Positions 55,440 through 64,000 of a stretch of 64,000 bases of DNA are shown in pieces. Source of the DNA: an uncultured Gemmata sp. (GTDB taxonomy: Bacteria > Planctomycetota > Planctomycetia > Gemmatales > Gemmataceae). The DNA is taken from positions 434,001 through 498,000 of the forward strand of contig CALDUT010000010.1 of the NCBI GenBank assembly GCA_937924775.1, given 5' to 3'. The notes beneath the pieces are model-generated. The model did not search any database. It saw only the letters and a program-made list of their open reading frames with translations, and had not been told where the DNA came from. A program made the position numbers and the translations under genes. Position 1 is the stretch's first letter. Each line of letters starts with the position of its first letter.

Positions 55440-56603
55440 TCAGCATACTTTGTTTCGGCTGTCCGAGTTATTTGGGGTAGATGTAGTATGACCGACATGC
55501 AGTGTGTGTGGTAACTGAACAATTTGCCTTCCGATCAGTTTGGGGTTCTCGAGAGCGCGGAGCAGGATCTGCGTCGCCGTACGGCCCATCTGATACCAAT
55601 CAGTCTGGTGGCAGGTGAGGCCAGGAATCTCCTCGCCGCCGGCCCCCATCACGCTGAGATCTTCCGGTACCCGTATTCCGCGTCGTCGCAGTTCCTCGAT
55701 GGCATAGCCCGCCAAGGTATTGTTGAAGCAGTACAAGGCCGTCGGAGTGGGTTTCAAGGTCAAAAGGCGGTCAACCAAGCGCCTGGCTCCGACTTCGGTT
55801 AACTCGGTCAGAATCTCCCACTGTCTGCGCCGGTACAATCCCGCGTCACGCATGCCTTTGCGATAACCCAAGGGACGTGACGGATTCATTTCGGCACGGT
55901 CCCAGTGTGCATAGGCAATGCGGCGATGTCCGAGCTGAGCCAGATAGCGGATAGCCTGGAGGGCACCCTCGAGAGAGTCGTCGCGGACAGAGGAGATGCC
56001 TGATACCGTCGTATCCTCGTCCAGCAGGACGGTCGGCAAGCCTGAGGCGACTAATCGCCGCAGCATTTTTTCTTCCTGATAGGAGACGCAAATTAATCCC
56101 TGCAAGTGTGCGCTATCGGCCAGTGCTTGGACGACCCTGCGCCATTCTTGGGTCGTCGTTCGTGTCACCATGAGTTGAAACCCAGCGAGAGCGGCCTCCT
56201 CCAACGCTCCCTGCAACATGCGGCCACTGATCGCGCGGTTCGCCACCTCTTCATGCCCTTGTGCATCCAGAAAGTCAGTTTGCAGGTAGCCGATGACTCT
56301 TGTCTTGGAACTCCGAATCCTGCCGATCTTGGGTGGTCGCGTGAAAGTCCCCCGGTGGCGAATCTTGACAATCAACCCATCGCGCTGGAGCGCTTCCGCA
56401 GCCAGTCGCACTGTCTCGCGACTCACTCCCAGTTGTTCGGCCAACTCGACTTCCGTGGGGAGTTTTCCCTCCGGAAAGCGCTCCTCGGCGATCGCCTGGC
56501 GCAGGGCCTGCTCGACTTGCGTTACCATGCTCGGCGGCCGGATGACGCGCTGAAGCAACGATCGCGTTCTCCGTGCCGTTCTCGCTTTTCTCTGGTTTGG
56601 CAT
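55440..56603 (-). CDS. GntR-type HTH with LacI-like sugar-binding domain, regulator
   Basis: A 387-residue DNA-binding regulator. The N-terminal GntR winged helix has VTQVEQALRQAIAEERFPEG, LPTEVELAEQLGVSRETVRL and ALQRDGLIVKIRHRGTF. The rest (about residues 85-375) is a periplasmic-binding-protein-like sensor of LacI/GalR type: RVIGYLQTDFLDAQG, MLQGALEEAALAGFQLMV, the GLICVSYQEEKMLRRLV block and DDSLEGALQAIRYLAQLGHR. This AraR/LacI-GntR hybrid class responds to a sugar. ATG at 56603 has GGGGG ten bases upstream; an upstream ATG at 56624 is less likely. It is divergent from the large exported protein gene. Confidence 0.88.
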   Translation of the reverse strand: MPNQRKARTARRTRSLLQRVIRPPSMVTQVEQALRQAIAEERFPEGKLPTEVELAEQLGVSRETVRLAAEALQRDGLIVKIRHRGTFTRPPKIGRIRSSKTRVIGYLQTDFLDAQGHEEVANRAISGRMLQGALEEAALAGFQLMVTRTTTQEWRRVVQALADSAHLQGLICVSYQEEKMLRRLVASGLPTVLLDEDTTVSGISSVRDDSLEGALQAIRYLAQLGHRRIAYAHWDRAEMNPSRPLGYRKGMRDAGLYRRRQWEILTELTEVGARRLVDRLLTLKPTPTALYCFNNTLAGYAIEELRRRGIRVPEDLSVMGAGGEEIPGLTCHQTDWYQMGRTATQILLRALENPKLIGRQIVQLPHTLHVGHTTSTPNNSDSRNKVC

Positions 56604-56637
56604 CGCACAAGCCCCCTGGCTCATCCGAATTTGACAA

Positions 56638-56666
56638 GTTATACAACCAGTCTGTCTATCCAACAA
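56638..56666 (-). promoter_or_regulatory. Candidate promoter of the GntR-type regulator
   Basis: On the minus strand TTGTTG (56661-56666) and TATAAC (56638-56643) are 17 bases apart, a sigma-70-like pair with a good -10. It is 35 bases upstream of the ATG at 56603, consistent with that start. The same span has imperfect inverted repeats and could be an operator for both directions. Confidence 0.35.
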
Positions 56667-56805
56667 ATCATATCGCAGCGGCGTACTCGCGGCAATAGAA
56701 TACGGCTTTGAAGCGTCGTTGCCCCGCGGGTGAACGGCAAACGAGCAGCGGCGCCAGAGCCTTGATTGGTGACCGGTTTCCCCTCCGTCCTTCGGGAGAA
56801 CGGGC

Positions 56806-58920
56806 ATGCGAATTCGATCTGAGCTGTCGCTGTTGTTTCTCTTGGCCGCGTCCCTGGTGGTTCAGGGGCAAACTACTGCACCCAACCCCCGAGTGGAGGT
56901 CCGCCCCAATCGTGAGGGACACGCTGCTGCCGATCGGTTTCCTCGAGAGTTGGTCGATTTCGTTCCCGATCCCCCGAAACCCGTCTTCAGCGGTGCCGGA
57001 CCGGGGCACTGGGATATTCGCATCCGTGAACGTGGTTGGATTCTGCGCGACGGAGACTTGTACCGCATGTGGTACACTGGCTTTGAACGAGACACTAGCC
57101 CGCTGTTAAAGCTCGGTTACGCCACCAGTCCCGATGGCATCCACTGGACTCGCCACGATAAGAACCCCATCTACGACGAACACTGGATCGAAGACATGAT
57201 GGTGGTCCGGCACAAGGACACCTACTACATGTTCGCCGAAGGAAAAGGCGACCAAGCGCAGCTCTTGATCTCAGAGGACGGAATCAAGTGGAAACGGGTT
57301 GGTCAACTTGATGTGCGGAAGAAGAATGGTGAGCCGATCGAGCCAGGTCCCTACGGCACGCCCACCGCGTGGGTGGAAAACGATGTGTGGTATCTGTTCT
57401 ACGAGCGTCGCGACCTCGGCATTTGGTTGGCTACTTCCAAGGATATGAAGGTTTGGACCAATGTTCAGGATGAGCCGGTCATCACGTTGGGTCCGGGCGA
57501 GTACGACAAGGAGCAAGTCGCGCTCAACCAGATCATCAAGTATAACGGCCGCTATTACGCCTACTACCACGGTGCGGGAGCGCCACTGCCGGGCACTCGG
57601 AAGCGGTTGTGGTGTACCTGCGTCGCTACGTCCAAGGATCTCATCCACTGGGAGAAATACGACAAGAACCCGCTGTTCCCGCTCGAGGAGAACAAATCGA
57701 GCGGCATCCTTGTTCATGACGGCCAGCGGTTCCTGCTATACACGATGCACGATCAAGTGGTTCGCCATGTGCCACGCGAGGAAGCGACGATCCAGCCGCC
57801 TGGCTCGGGGGCTGGCAAACGAGCCTCGGCCACCCGGCCGTTGCCGATCGCCGGGGTTGGGCCGAAAATCAAGGACGCCACCATCACGGGGCCAACATTC
57901 CATGCCCCGGACCTCCTTCACAGTTTTGAAGAGTACGACAACCCGCGTCTCAGACGATTGCGTGAGGAATATCAACTGGAAAAGGTCGTCGCCGACGAAC
58001 CAGATGAGTTTCGCCGCATTCTGAAACTCCGACACTGGGTTCACGGACGTTGGAAATTCGATTTCGATCAGAATTTCAAGGGCGACGCCTTCGCCATCCT
58101 GGAAAAAGCGAAAACCGGCTGTGGCTTTAATTGCGCCCATGCCATGACGGTCCAACATGCCGTGATGTCATCGATGGGATACGTTTCGCGCTATGTCCAT
58201 GTGGATCGCAACCACGAGGATTTGGGCGGTAGCCGGCATCATGGTGTCAATGAAGTCTGGTCGAATGATTACGCCAAATGGGTAATGCTCGATGCCCAAT
58301 ACGATGCACACTTCGAACGGGAAGGTGTACCGCTCTCGGCTCTGGAATTACATGAAGCCGTGCGAACTGATGGTGGGCGTGGCGTCGTTTTAGTCCGCGG
58401 CGTCGAACGACGTGAGGTCCCGATGGCTCCGAAGACCGGTCCACAGCCCCACGAAGCCACGATCTACAGTTATTGGTGGGTCTGTTATCCGCAACGGCAG
58501 AACCCCTTCTCGCAACCGCACTTTACCACGCGCGAACGATTGCTCATCTTCGACAACGAGGCATTCCGCAAAACCACATGGTATCGCGGTCCGGCGAACG
58601 ATTTGAGAAAACACTTCGCCTACGCGGCTAAGGCGTTCGTGCCGACCGACGATCGAACTCAAATCGAGTGGACGCCGGGCGTGCCTGAGTTACGAGTTCG
58701 TCAGGTTGGACCTGCTGAATTGGACGTCGAATTTCGCAGCGCCACGCCGAACTTTCAGGCCTATGTGATTCGGATCAATGGCGGCGATCCGAGCCTGTGC
58801 GAAGACGGCCGCCTGCGTTGGAAAATCGAACCCGGTGACAATTCGCTTCAAGTGCAATGCCGCAACCGTTTCGGTATCGATGGTCCCGTTGTCACTGCTC
58901 GCGTCACGCGGCAGCCGTAA
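56806..58920 (+). CDS. Exported five-bladed propeller fused to a transglutaminase-like domain
   Basis: A 704-residue protein with a signal peptide (LLFLLAASLVVQGQ). Residues ~60-350 form a GH43/GH32-type five-bladed propeller, with recurrent 'YRMWYTGFERD', 'GYATSPDGIHWTRHDKNPI', 'WYLFYERRDLGIWLATSKD' and 'SKDLIHWEKYDKNPLFP' strands. Residues ~400-565 are transglutaminase-like: GFNCAHAM (Cys442), SRHHGVNEVW (His478/479) and WVMLDAQYD (Asp496) line up with the papain-like Cys-His-Asp triad. A beta domain ends the chain (ELDVEFRSATPNFQAYVIRI). Glycan binding joined to peptide-bond or isopeptide chemistry suggests action on a glycoprotein or peptidoglycan-linked polymer; that is inference. GGGAG precedes the ATG by eight bases. 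Confidence 0.8.
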   Translation: MRIRSELSLLFLLAASLVVQGQTTAPNPRVEVRPNREGHAAADRFPRELVDFVPDPPKPVFSGAGPGHWDIRIRERGWILRDGDLYRMWYTGFERDTSPLLKLGYATSPDGIHWTRHDKNPIYDEHWIEDMMVVRHKDTYYMFAEGKGDQAQLLISEDGIKWKRVGQLDVRKKNGEPIEPGPYGTPTAWVENDVWYLFYERRDLGIWLATSKDMKVWTNVQDEPVITLGPGEYDKEQVALNQIIKYNGRYYAYYHGAGAPLPGTRKRLWCTCVATSKDLIHWEKYDKNPLFPLEENKSSGILVHDGQRFLLYTMHDQVVRHVPREEATIQPPGSGAGKRASATRPLPIAGVGPKIKDATITGPTFHAPDLLHSFEEYDNPRLRRLREEYQLEKVVADEPDEFRRILKLRHWVHGRWKFDFDQNFKGDAFAILEKAKTGCGFNCAHAMTVQHAVMSSMGYVSRYVHVDRNHEDLGGSRHHGVNEVWSNDYAKWVMLDAQYDAHFEREGVPLSALELHEAVRTDGGRGVVLVRGVERREVPMAPKTGPQPHEATIYSYWWVCYPQRQNPFSQPHFTTRERLLIFDNEAFRKTTWYRGPANDLRKHFAYAAKAFVPTDDRTQIEWTPGVPELRVRQVGPAELDVEFRSATPNFQAYVIRINGGDPSLCEDGRLRWKIEPGDNSLQVQCRNRFGIDGPVVTARVTRQP

Positions 58921-58984
58921 TCATGCGCCACGAATGACACAAGTATGGTGGGGATTGAATTCCGCACTATCAAGGAGATTCACA

Positions 58985-60132
58985 ATGTGTCTCTGCCTCT
59001 TAAATGCTACCGCGAGCGTGGGGAGAAAAATCCTCATGGGTTTTCTTTTCACTGGCATTTTCATTACGACAACTCCAGTGGTCCAAGGGCAAGAGAAAAC
59101 GCCCGTTCCTCGTAATCAGCTTTCACCCAAAGAAGAATCGAAGAAGGACAAGCCGCTCGATGACCTCAAGGATCGCAAGGAACCCCGCAAACTGCTGCAT
59201 TGTGACGAATTTGAATACGAGGTGAAGCAGGACGAGATCGACAAGAATCCGGCGTTCATCACTCAGGAGAAATGGCAGGCTGTCAAGGCGATCAATACCG
59301 GCCGTAACGCAGCCGGATACATTTACACGGTCGATCGCATCCCCGGCTACAAAGGTAAGTTCCCTGGCCATAACTCAAAACGAGTCTTGGCCATCGAGGC
59401 CCCTCCGGGAAAGTTTCAGACCCAGACCAGCCTACACCTGCAACTCGGCGATGCCAATGGCCCACCCAATCAGATCCCGGGCGATGTGTGGTTTCAGTTC
59501 TGGATCTACTTGAACTACTACGACGACCCGGAGGACAAAGAAGATCAGCTCAGTGGCATCACGGGCGGTAAGTTTTTGTATCCCAGCGTGGATGGACGTT
59601 ATCCAGCCCATCCGCTGTGGTTGTTTACGATCCATCATCACAGCTACGTCTTCCCCATGGGCGAGAAGGCACCGCGTGAACTTGAAGCGAAATCATATCA
59701 AGAAACGTTCTTGCAGACGGAATCGACTAGTCCTGAAGGACCCTATGCCAACATCAAGAAGGGGCCGGATTACAATCGCTGGAAAATGGGCCAGACGAAT
59801 ATCGATGAGCGGATTGTCGCCAATCGCTGGATATTGGTGAAACTGCGCTTCGACACTTCGACGACATCCGCCAAATATACGAGGCCTGGTTACGGCCGCT
59901 CGGCGGCAAGACGGTAAAAGTTGCGGAGTGGATTGACGGGGTGACTCCCGACTTCTCATGGAAAATACCTCAGGACAAGGTTGGCGGCCACAAAGTACTG
60001 TGCATGCCAACGACTCTCGGTGCATATTCCAGCTGGGGAGATCGCGCGAAGAATAACAAAGACGCCTGGATCTACCTGGATGACTTTGCGATGGCGAAAA
60101 GCGAAGATGTGCTGCCGAAGTATTCTGAGTAG
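58985..60132 (+). pseudogene. Exported lectin/lyase-like protein, frameshifted
   Basis: ATG at 58985 follows AAGGAG. A signal anchor (ILMGFLFTGIFITTTPVVQG) and a basic linker precede a jelly-roll-like body: LLHCDEFEYEVKQDEIDKN, LAIEAPPGKFQTQTSLHLQL, PGDVWFQFWIYLNYYDDPED and ANRWILVKLRFDTST. At 59850-59872 the frame changes: RQIYEAWLRPLGGKTVKVAEW and PDFSWKIPQDKVGG follow, and the final strand KDAWIYLDDFAMAK and end DVLPKYSE close the domain. The next gene encodes a similar jelly roll, so the join is sensible. Either a genuine lesion or a single sequencing error. Function: probable polysaccharide binding or lyase-like. Confidence 0.6.
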
Positions 60133-60190
60133 AGCTTAATAATGAACACCGCTTGATGATGAAAGAATAACACTTGTACATGGGTTTGTT

Positions 60191-61105
60191 ATGTTAACTA
60201 CGCGTTGTCTTGTCCTGAGTTTATTATGGATCACCGCCTTACCCGTGGCTTGGGCGCACGCTCAAGACACGGGGCTGGCGGCCAAGTACCCGAATGACGC
60301 CGGTATCGGCCGCGATCCGGCTGTGCTCTTCCACGACGACTTCGAGGACGGCAAGATCGGTGCGAAGTGGGACGAGATCAATCGCCGCAAAAGCCGCACG
60401 GCCACCGACAACACGGACCCTATTGCGGCCGAGACGGACAAAGCTATCGTTCGGGGCCAACGCACGGCTAAGGTGCAGATCCGCAAAGGGGGCCACGAAG
60501 ACGTCACTTTCGTGAAGTGGCTCAAGCCCGGGCACGACGAACTCTACATGCGACACTACGTCCGCTATGGCCAGGACTACGGCTATCACAGCCACGGCGG
60601 CAGCGGCTTCATGGCCGACGCCGGCAAGGGAGGCTTCAAGGGGGCAGGCAAAGCCCCCGACGGCGACAAGTTCTTTTGGGCCACGTTGGAACCGATCGGC
60701 AGCCCCGGGCGCTGGCCTTGGGATCCGCCCGGTGCACTCATTTTCTACGCCTACTGGTGGAAGATGAAGCCCGATGGACGCGGCAACCATTGGGGTAATT
60801 GGTTCCAGCCCAAGCCCGATCAAGTCCCCAAGCGGGAAACCTGGGTCTGCATCGAATGGAGAGTGAAGGCAAACACGGCCGGCAAGGACGACGGCGAGTT
60901 GGATTGCTGGATCGACGGCAAGAAGTGTGGTGAATTCCGCAACATCAACTGGCGATCCACGAACGATTTGAAAGTGAATAAGGTGCAACTGTCGCTGTGG
61001 CTGGAATCGGACAAGTACGAGAAGTCCGGTGGTGGCACAACACGCACCGTCTGGTACGACGATGTTGTTGTCGCCACGAAATATATCGGTCCGAAAGTGC
61101 CGTGA
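60191..61105 (+). CDS. Exported concanavalin-like/polysaccharide-lyase-like protein
   Basis: A 304-residue secreted protein with a signal peptide ending in WAHAQ. One jelly-roll domain starts with LFHDDFEDGKIGAKWDEINR and ends with GTTRTVWYDDVVVATKYIG. Between them are DELYMRHYVRYGQDYGYHSH, ALIFYAYWWKMKPDGRGNHW, GNWFQPKPDQVPKRETWVCI and GELDCWIDGKKCGEFRN strands, as in lectin-like glucanases and PL14/PL20-like lyases. The aromatic-rich HSHGGSG and WNxF/YWWK patches may bind sugar; I cannot assign a cleavage site. ATG at 60191. It follows the related frameshifted gene by 58 bases and precedes the cytochrome gene by 48. Confidence 0.65.
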   Translation: MLTTRCLVLSLLWITALPVAWAHAQDTGLAAKYPNDAGIGRDPAVLFHDDFEDGKIGAKWDEINRRKSRTATDNTDPIAAETDKAIVRGQRTAKVQIRKGGHEDVTFVKWLKPGHDELYMRHYVRYGQDYGYHSHGGSGFMADAGKGGFKGAGKAPDGDKFFWATLEPIGSPGRWPWDPPGALIFYAYWWKMKPDGRGNHWGNWFQPKPDQVPKRETWVCIEWRVKANTAGKDDGELDCWIDGKKCGEFRNINWRSTNDLKVNKVQLSLWLESDKYEKSGGGTTRTVWYDDVVVATKYIGPKVP

Positions 61106-61153
61106 CCTATTATGTTTGCCCACGGGAAGTCAGGTCGCACAGGAGATGGTGTC

Positions 61154-63520
61154 ATGCGTTGGGATCTGTCGGTTGGCGTGGTTTTCGTAGTCGCGTGCAT
61201 GGTTTCGACGCAGGCCAATGGTCAAGCGCCAAAGACTCCGCAGGAGCCTGTCGCGGGTTCCAATCAAACCGCGCCGTACACCGGTTCAACTTGTCTCGCC
61301 CCGGTGGATCGCCATTTTGCAGACGAAGTGTGGACCAAGGTCGGCGAGCGCATCTGTCTGACCTGTCACAAGCCCGGCGGGGATGCGGAGGAAAGCCGGT
61401 TTCTCCTCCGTGATCCCAAACGCAGCGAAGGCCCAGCCGTACTCGCTGACCTGCGTGCGAACCGGAATGCATTTGTGCAAATGGCTAAACTTGAAGCCGA
61501 AGGACACCAATCGCGCCTCTTGCTCAAAGCGACCGGAAAACTGAAACACGGCGGTAAAGTGCAAGTCCTACCCGACTCGGCGGAATACCGGATTCTTGCC
61601 GAGTTTGTTCGAAGCATCAACGCGCCGGTTCAACAAACGACTCCGTTAGTCGATGATCAGAAACATCCACCGTTCTTCAATGGCATTGTGATGCTCGACG
61701 ATCAACGTCTACTCCGTCGAGTTACGCTCTCGCTCGTCGGACGCCTCCCGACCGAGACCGAACGTAGCGCCCTTGCCAAGAATGGCTCGAAAGCTCTCCC
61801 GGCGATCCTGGATGCCATCATGAAGGAAGATGCCTTCTACGCACGGCTCCGGGAAGGGTTCGAGGATATCTTTTTAGTGCTCGGCCTTGAGGAAACCGAC
61901 AACTCGGGGATCCCCCTTTCCTATGAGCATTTCGGCGAGACACGGCATTGGGCCAGCAACAAAGATCTTGTTAAGCACATCACGGACGAGAAGCAGCGTC
62001 AGGAAGCTCAACGAAAGATAATCACTGATTGTGGCAAGGCCATTCGTGAAGAACCCTTGCGTCTGATCGAGTACATCGTGCGGAACGATCGCCCATTCAC
62101 GGAAATCGTGACGGCCGATTATATCCTCGTCTCGCCATACTCGGCGCGCTGCTACGGGATCTTCGAGCAAATCCGTTCGCAATTCAAGAATCCGGAGGAT
62201 CCGTTTGAATACATTCCGGTAAAGCTCAAAGCTCTCGTCAGTCGAAATCCCTTGGGAAAACAGGAATCCCCAACCGGCTTTTATCCGCATGCCGGACTGC
62301 TCAGCACATTTCAGTATCTGCGTCGCTACCCAACCACTGAGACTAATCGGAACCGACTGCGAGCGCGCATGTTTTATCAGCACTTCCTAGGTGTTGACGT
62401 TCTCGAATTGGCCGCTCGGGTGACAGATGCTGCCGAAGTGTCGGCGAAGTACCCCAACCCGACGATGCAAGCCGCCGAGTGTACGGTCTGTCACAAAGTG
62501 ATCGACCCCGTTGCAGGACTGTTTCAGGACTATTGGACATTTGGGAAAGGGTATGGTCGCCGCAAGGGCGGCTGGTTCACGGATATGTTTGCTCCCGGGT
62601 TCGAGGGCGAAGATTTGCCGACGGAAGATCGTTGGCGGGCGCTGCAATGGCTCGGCGAACGCACCGCGAAAGATCCCCGTTTCGCTGTTGCGATGGTCGA
62701 GCATGCCTATTACCTGCTCACCGGTCGAAAAGTATTGTTGCCGCCCAAAGATATTAACGAGCCGCTTTATATGGCTCGTCGGCGTGCCTACTTAGCCCAA
62801 CGCAAAGAGATCGATGCGATTGCGAAACGGTTCACCGCCAGTCAATTCAACTTCAGAAACGTCATCAAGGATTGGATTGTGTCCGAATTCTATCGAGCCG
62901 ATGGCTTGGCGACAGCGGACTTGACAGTTGAACGTCGCGCCGAGTTGGAGGATGTCGGCCTGGTTCGCATGCTCACGCCCGAACAACTCGAACGCAAGGT
63001 AGCAGCGATCTTCGGGGAGCCCTGGGGGCGTTTGAACGGCAACCTGGCGTTGCTGTACGGCGGGATTGATTCGCGTGAAGTGACCGAACGGGTGACCGAG
63101 CCAAGCGGCGTGATGGGGGCTATTCAGCGAATCCTGTCGAACGACCTGGCCTGCAAACATACAGCGCTTGATTTCAGCCGTCCATCGACCGAGCGTCGGT
63201 TGTTCCCTCACGTTGAACCGGACGTACTACCAGGTGCCTCACCCGAAGCTGATTCCAAAATTCGCAAAACGATCGTTCATCTCCATTGGCTTATCCTGGG
63301 ACGGAGCGATCGTGCCGATTCCCGCGAAGTCGATCGCACATTCCAGCTTTTTTCGGGGATTGTGACTGAGGCCGCTCAACGCAAAGATCTCAACCCGAAC
63401 GAACTCGACGCCTGCTGTCAAGGTCTCAACGGGCGCGTTGCGGATCCTCATTACACGATTCGTGCGTGGCGCGGTGTGCTGACTTATCTGCTTCGCCAAC
63501 ACGATTTCCTTTACGAGTAA
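61154..63520 (+). CDS. Planctomycete multidomain cytochrome-c/DUF1549-DUF1588-like protein
   Basis: A 788-residue exported protein. The signal is short (VFVVACMVSTQANGQ). A first cytochrome module has ICLTCHKPGG (CxxCH), then RRVTLSLVGRLPTETERSAL, as in DUF1549. The centre GLLSTFQYLRRYPTTETNRN RLRARM resembles DUF1592; a second CxxCH, AAECTVCHKVIDPVAGLFQD, resembles DUF1588. The rest is helical. In planctomycetes such proteins are paired with DUF1501 proteins, and the next gene is one. Likely role: redox partner in degradation of a complex polymer. ATG at 61154 with AGGAG eight bases upstream is chosen; an ATG at 61112 is also in frame. Confidence 0.8.
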   Translation: MRWDLSVGVVFVVACMVSTQANGQAPKTPQEPVAGSNQTAPYTGSTCLAPVDRHFADEVWTKVGERICLTCHKPGGDAEESRFLLRDPKRSEGPAVLADLRANRNAFVQMAKLEAEGHQSRLLLKATGKLKHGGKVQVLPDSAEYRILAEFVRSINAPVQQTTPLVDDQKHPPFFNGIVMLDDQRLLRRVTLSLVGRLPTETERSALAKNGSKALPAILDAIMKEDAFYARLREGFEDIFLVLGLEETDNSGIPLSYEHFGETRHWASNKDLVKHITDEKQRQEAQRKIITDCGKAIREEPLRLIEYIVRNDRPFTEIVTADYILVSPYSARCYGIFEQIRSQFKNPEDPFEYIPVKLKALVSRNPLGKQESPTGFYPHAGLLSTFQYLRRYPTTETNRNRLRARMFYQHFLGVDVLELAARVTDAAEVSAKYPNPTMQAAECTVCHKVIDPVAGLFQDYWTFGKGYGRRKGGWFTDMFAPGFEGEDLPTEDRWRALQWLGERTAKDPRFAVAMVEHAYYLLTGRKVLLPPKDINEPLYMARRRAYLAQRKEIDAIAKRFTASQFNFRNVIKDWIVSEFYRADGLATADLTVERRAELEDVGLVRMLTPEQLERKVAAIFGEPWGRLNGNLALLYGGIDSREVTERVTEPSGVMGAIQRILSNDLACKHTALDFSRPSTERRLFPHVEPDVLPGASPEADSKIRKTIVHLHWLILGRSDRADSREVDRTFQLFSGIVTEAAQRKDLNPNELDACCQGLNGRVADPHYTIRAWRGVLTYLLRQHDFLYE

Positions 63521-63530
63521 GGAGCAGTCG

Positions 63531-64000
63531 ATGATCCGTCGCGATTTTCTGAGACAATGCAGTTTGGCTGGCTTAGGGTTGGCTTGGCCAGAGACTTCTT
63601 CGTCACTTGCGCAACAGAAACCACGGGATGATGCTCCCTACGACGGGCCGTTTTACGTCGTCTACAACGCCGCCGGGGGTTGGGATACCACCTATCTCAT
63701 GGACCCCAAAGGCATCAATGGCATGAATCGGCTGTACAAGGAAGGTGATATTCAAACGCATGGTGCCCACAAGTTTGCACCCACGGGTAAAACTATCAAA
63801 GCGGGTATGAGCAACGAGGATTTTTACAAGGAGTTCGGAAAGGAACTGCTCGTGCTCAACGGCCTCGACTACTCGGTCAACAATCACGAACCCGGCTCCC
63901 GCTACATGGCCACGGGCAAATTGGACACGCTTTCGTATCCCACTTTTGCTGCTTTGGTCGCTGGGTGCAAGGGCCCGCAATGCCCGCTCGGATTTCTAAC
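63531..64000 (+). CDS. DUF1501 protein, 5' part only (cut by the window end)
   Basis: At least 156 residues. A Tat leader (MIRRDFLRQCSLAGLGLAW, twin arginine) is followed by PFYVVYNAAGGWDTTYLMDP, then NGMNRLYKEGDIQTHGAHKF, GKELLVLNGLDYSVNNHEPG and SRYMATGKLDTLSYPTFAAL, the pattern of planctomycete DUF1501 (alkaline-phosphatase/sulfatase-like superfamily). The ATG at 63531 is ten bases after the cytochrome gene with GGAGCAG upstream. The pairing is standard in planctomycetes. The rest lies outside the window. Confidence 0.8.
   Translation, partial: MIRRDFLRQCSLAGLGLAWPETSSSLAQQKPRDDAPYDGPFYVVYNAAGGWDTTYLMDPKGINGMNRLYKEGDIQTHGAHKFAPTGKTIKAGMSNEDFYKEFGKELLVLNGLDYSVNNHEPGSRYMATGKLDTLSYPTFAALVAGCKGPQCPLGFL

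Noticed and set aside
60239-61123. A 294-codon minus-strand frame opposite the jelly-roll gene
   Set aside because: The plus-strand product has a signal peptide and conserved strands, the minus one is Val/Leu-rich low-complexity.

Overview
The window looks like a chromosomal piece of a planctomycete, most likely a Gemmataceae relative. The lineage call rests on family content: a heme-binding protein of the Pirellula/Verrucomicrobium type, a DUF1501 protein beside a multidomain cytochrome protein, a broken TIGR03067 protein, fragments of a sulfatase and a Gemmata-style integrase tail. It also rests on a full diderm envelope toolkit (LptE, a BamD-like lipoprotein, KdsD, KdsC, an LptA/LptC-like protein, MlaD/MCE, an RND pump). 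I cannot name a genus. There is no rRNA operon, CRISPR array or intact insertion sequence.

Layout. 1-3.5 kb: a GmhA-like isomerase, then lptE, a bamD-like gene and recO on the minus strand. 3.7-8.3 kb: a phosphodiester glycosidase, pdxH, glutathione peroxidase, folP and proA. 8.4-16.5 kb (minus): accA, an atypical kinase, a ferredoxin-NADP reductase, and an RND pump with its adaptor. 16.7-21.8 kb: a sulfatase fragment, a response-regulator/ATPase fusion, a Tat-exported protein, tRNA-Arg and ribosomal protein S1. 21.9-28.1 kb: a flippase-like protein, a GT2 glycosyltransferase, a polytopic membrane protein, a parS-like site, a degenerate HD-GYP protein and a CPBP protease. 28.2-32.9 kb (minus): a membrane protein, succinate-semialdehyde dehydrogenase and a HEAT/propeller protein. 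33-36 kb: a lipoprotein and MCE pair, a possible coupled small ORF and a TIGR03067 pseudogene. 36.2-39.5 kb: an NtrC-type two-component pair. 39.8-44.8 kb: kdsD, kdsC and a 1157-residue LptA/LptC-like gene. 44.9-50.4 kb: a YciI pseudogene, a very small lipoprotein, an SDR, a NYN/LOTUS protein and a large cytochrome-c sensor-like protein.

50.5-55.4 kb is a decayed accessory island. A P-loop ATPase gene carries a frameshift and an in-frame TGA, its membrane-anchored partner is frameshifted, a tandem-repeat winged-helix-like gene is frameshifted near its end, and a probable integrase tail lies at the far edge. Neighbouring core genes are intact, so general sequencing error is a poor explanation.

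55.4-64 kb is a coherent unit. A GntR-type regulator with a LacI-type sensor domain is divergent from a run of exported proteins: a five-bladed propeller fused to a transglutaminase-like domain, two lectin/lyase-like proteins (the first frameshifted), a cytochrome-c/DUF1549-DUF1588-like protein and a DUF1501 protein cut by the window end. I read this as a sugar-controlled set for handling an extracellular glycan or glycoconjugate; the substrate is unknown.
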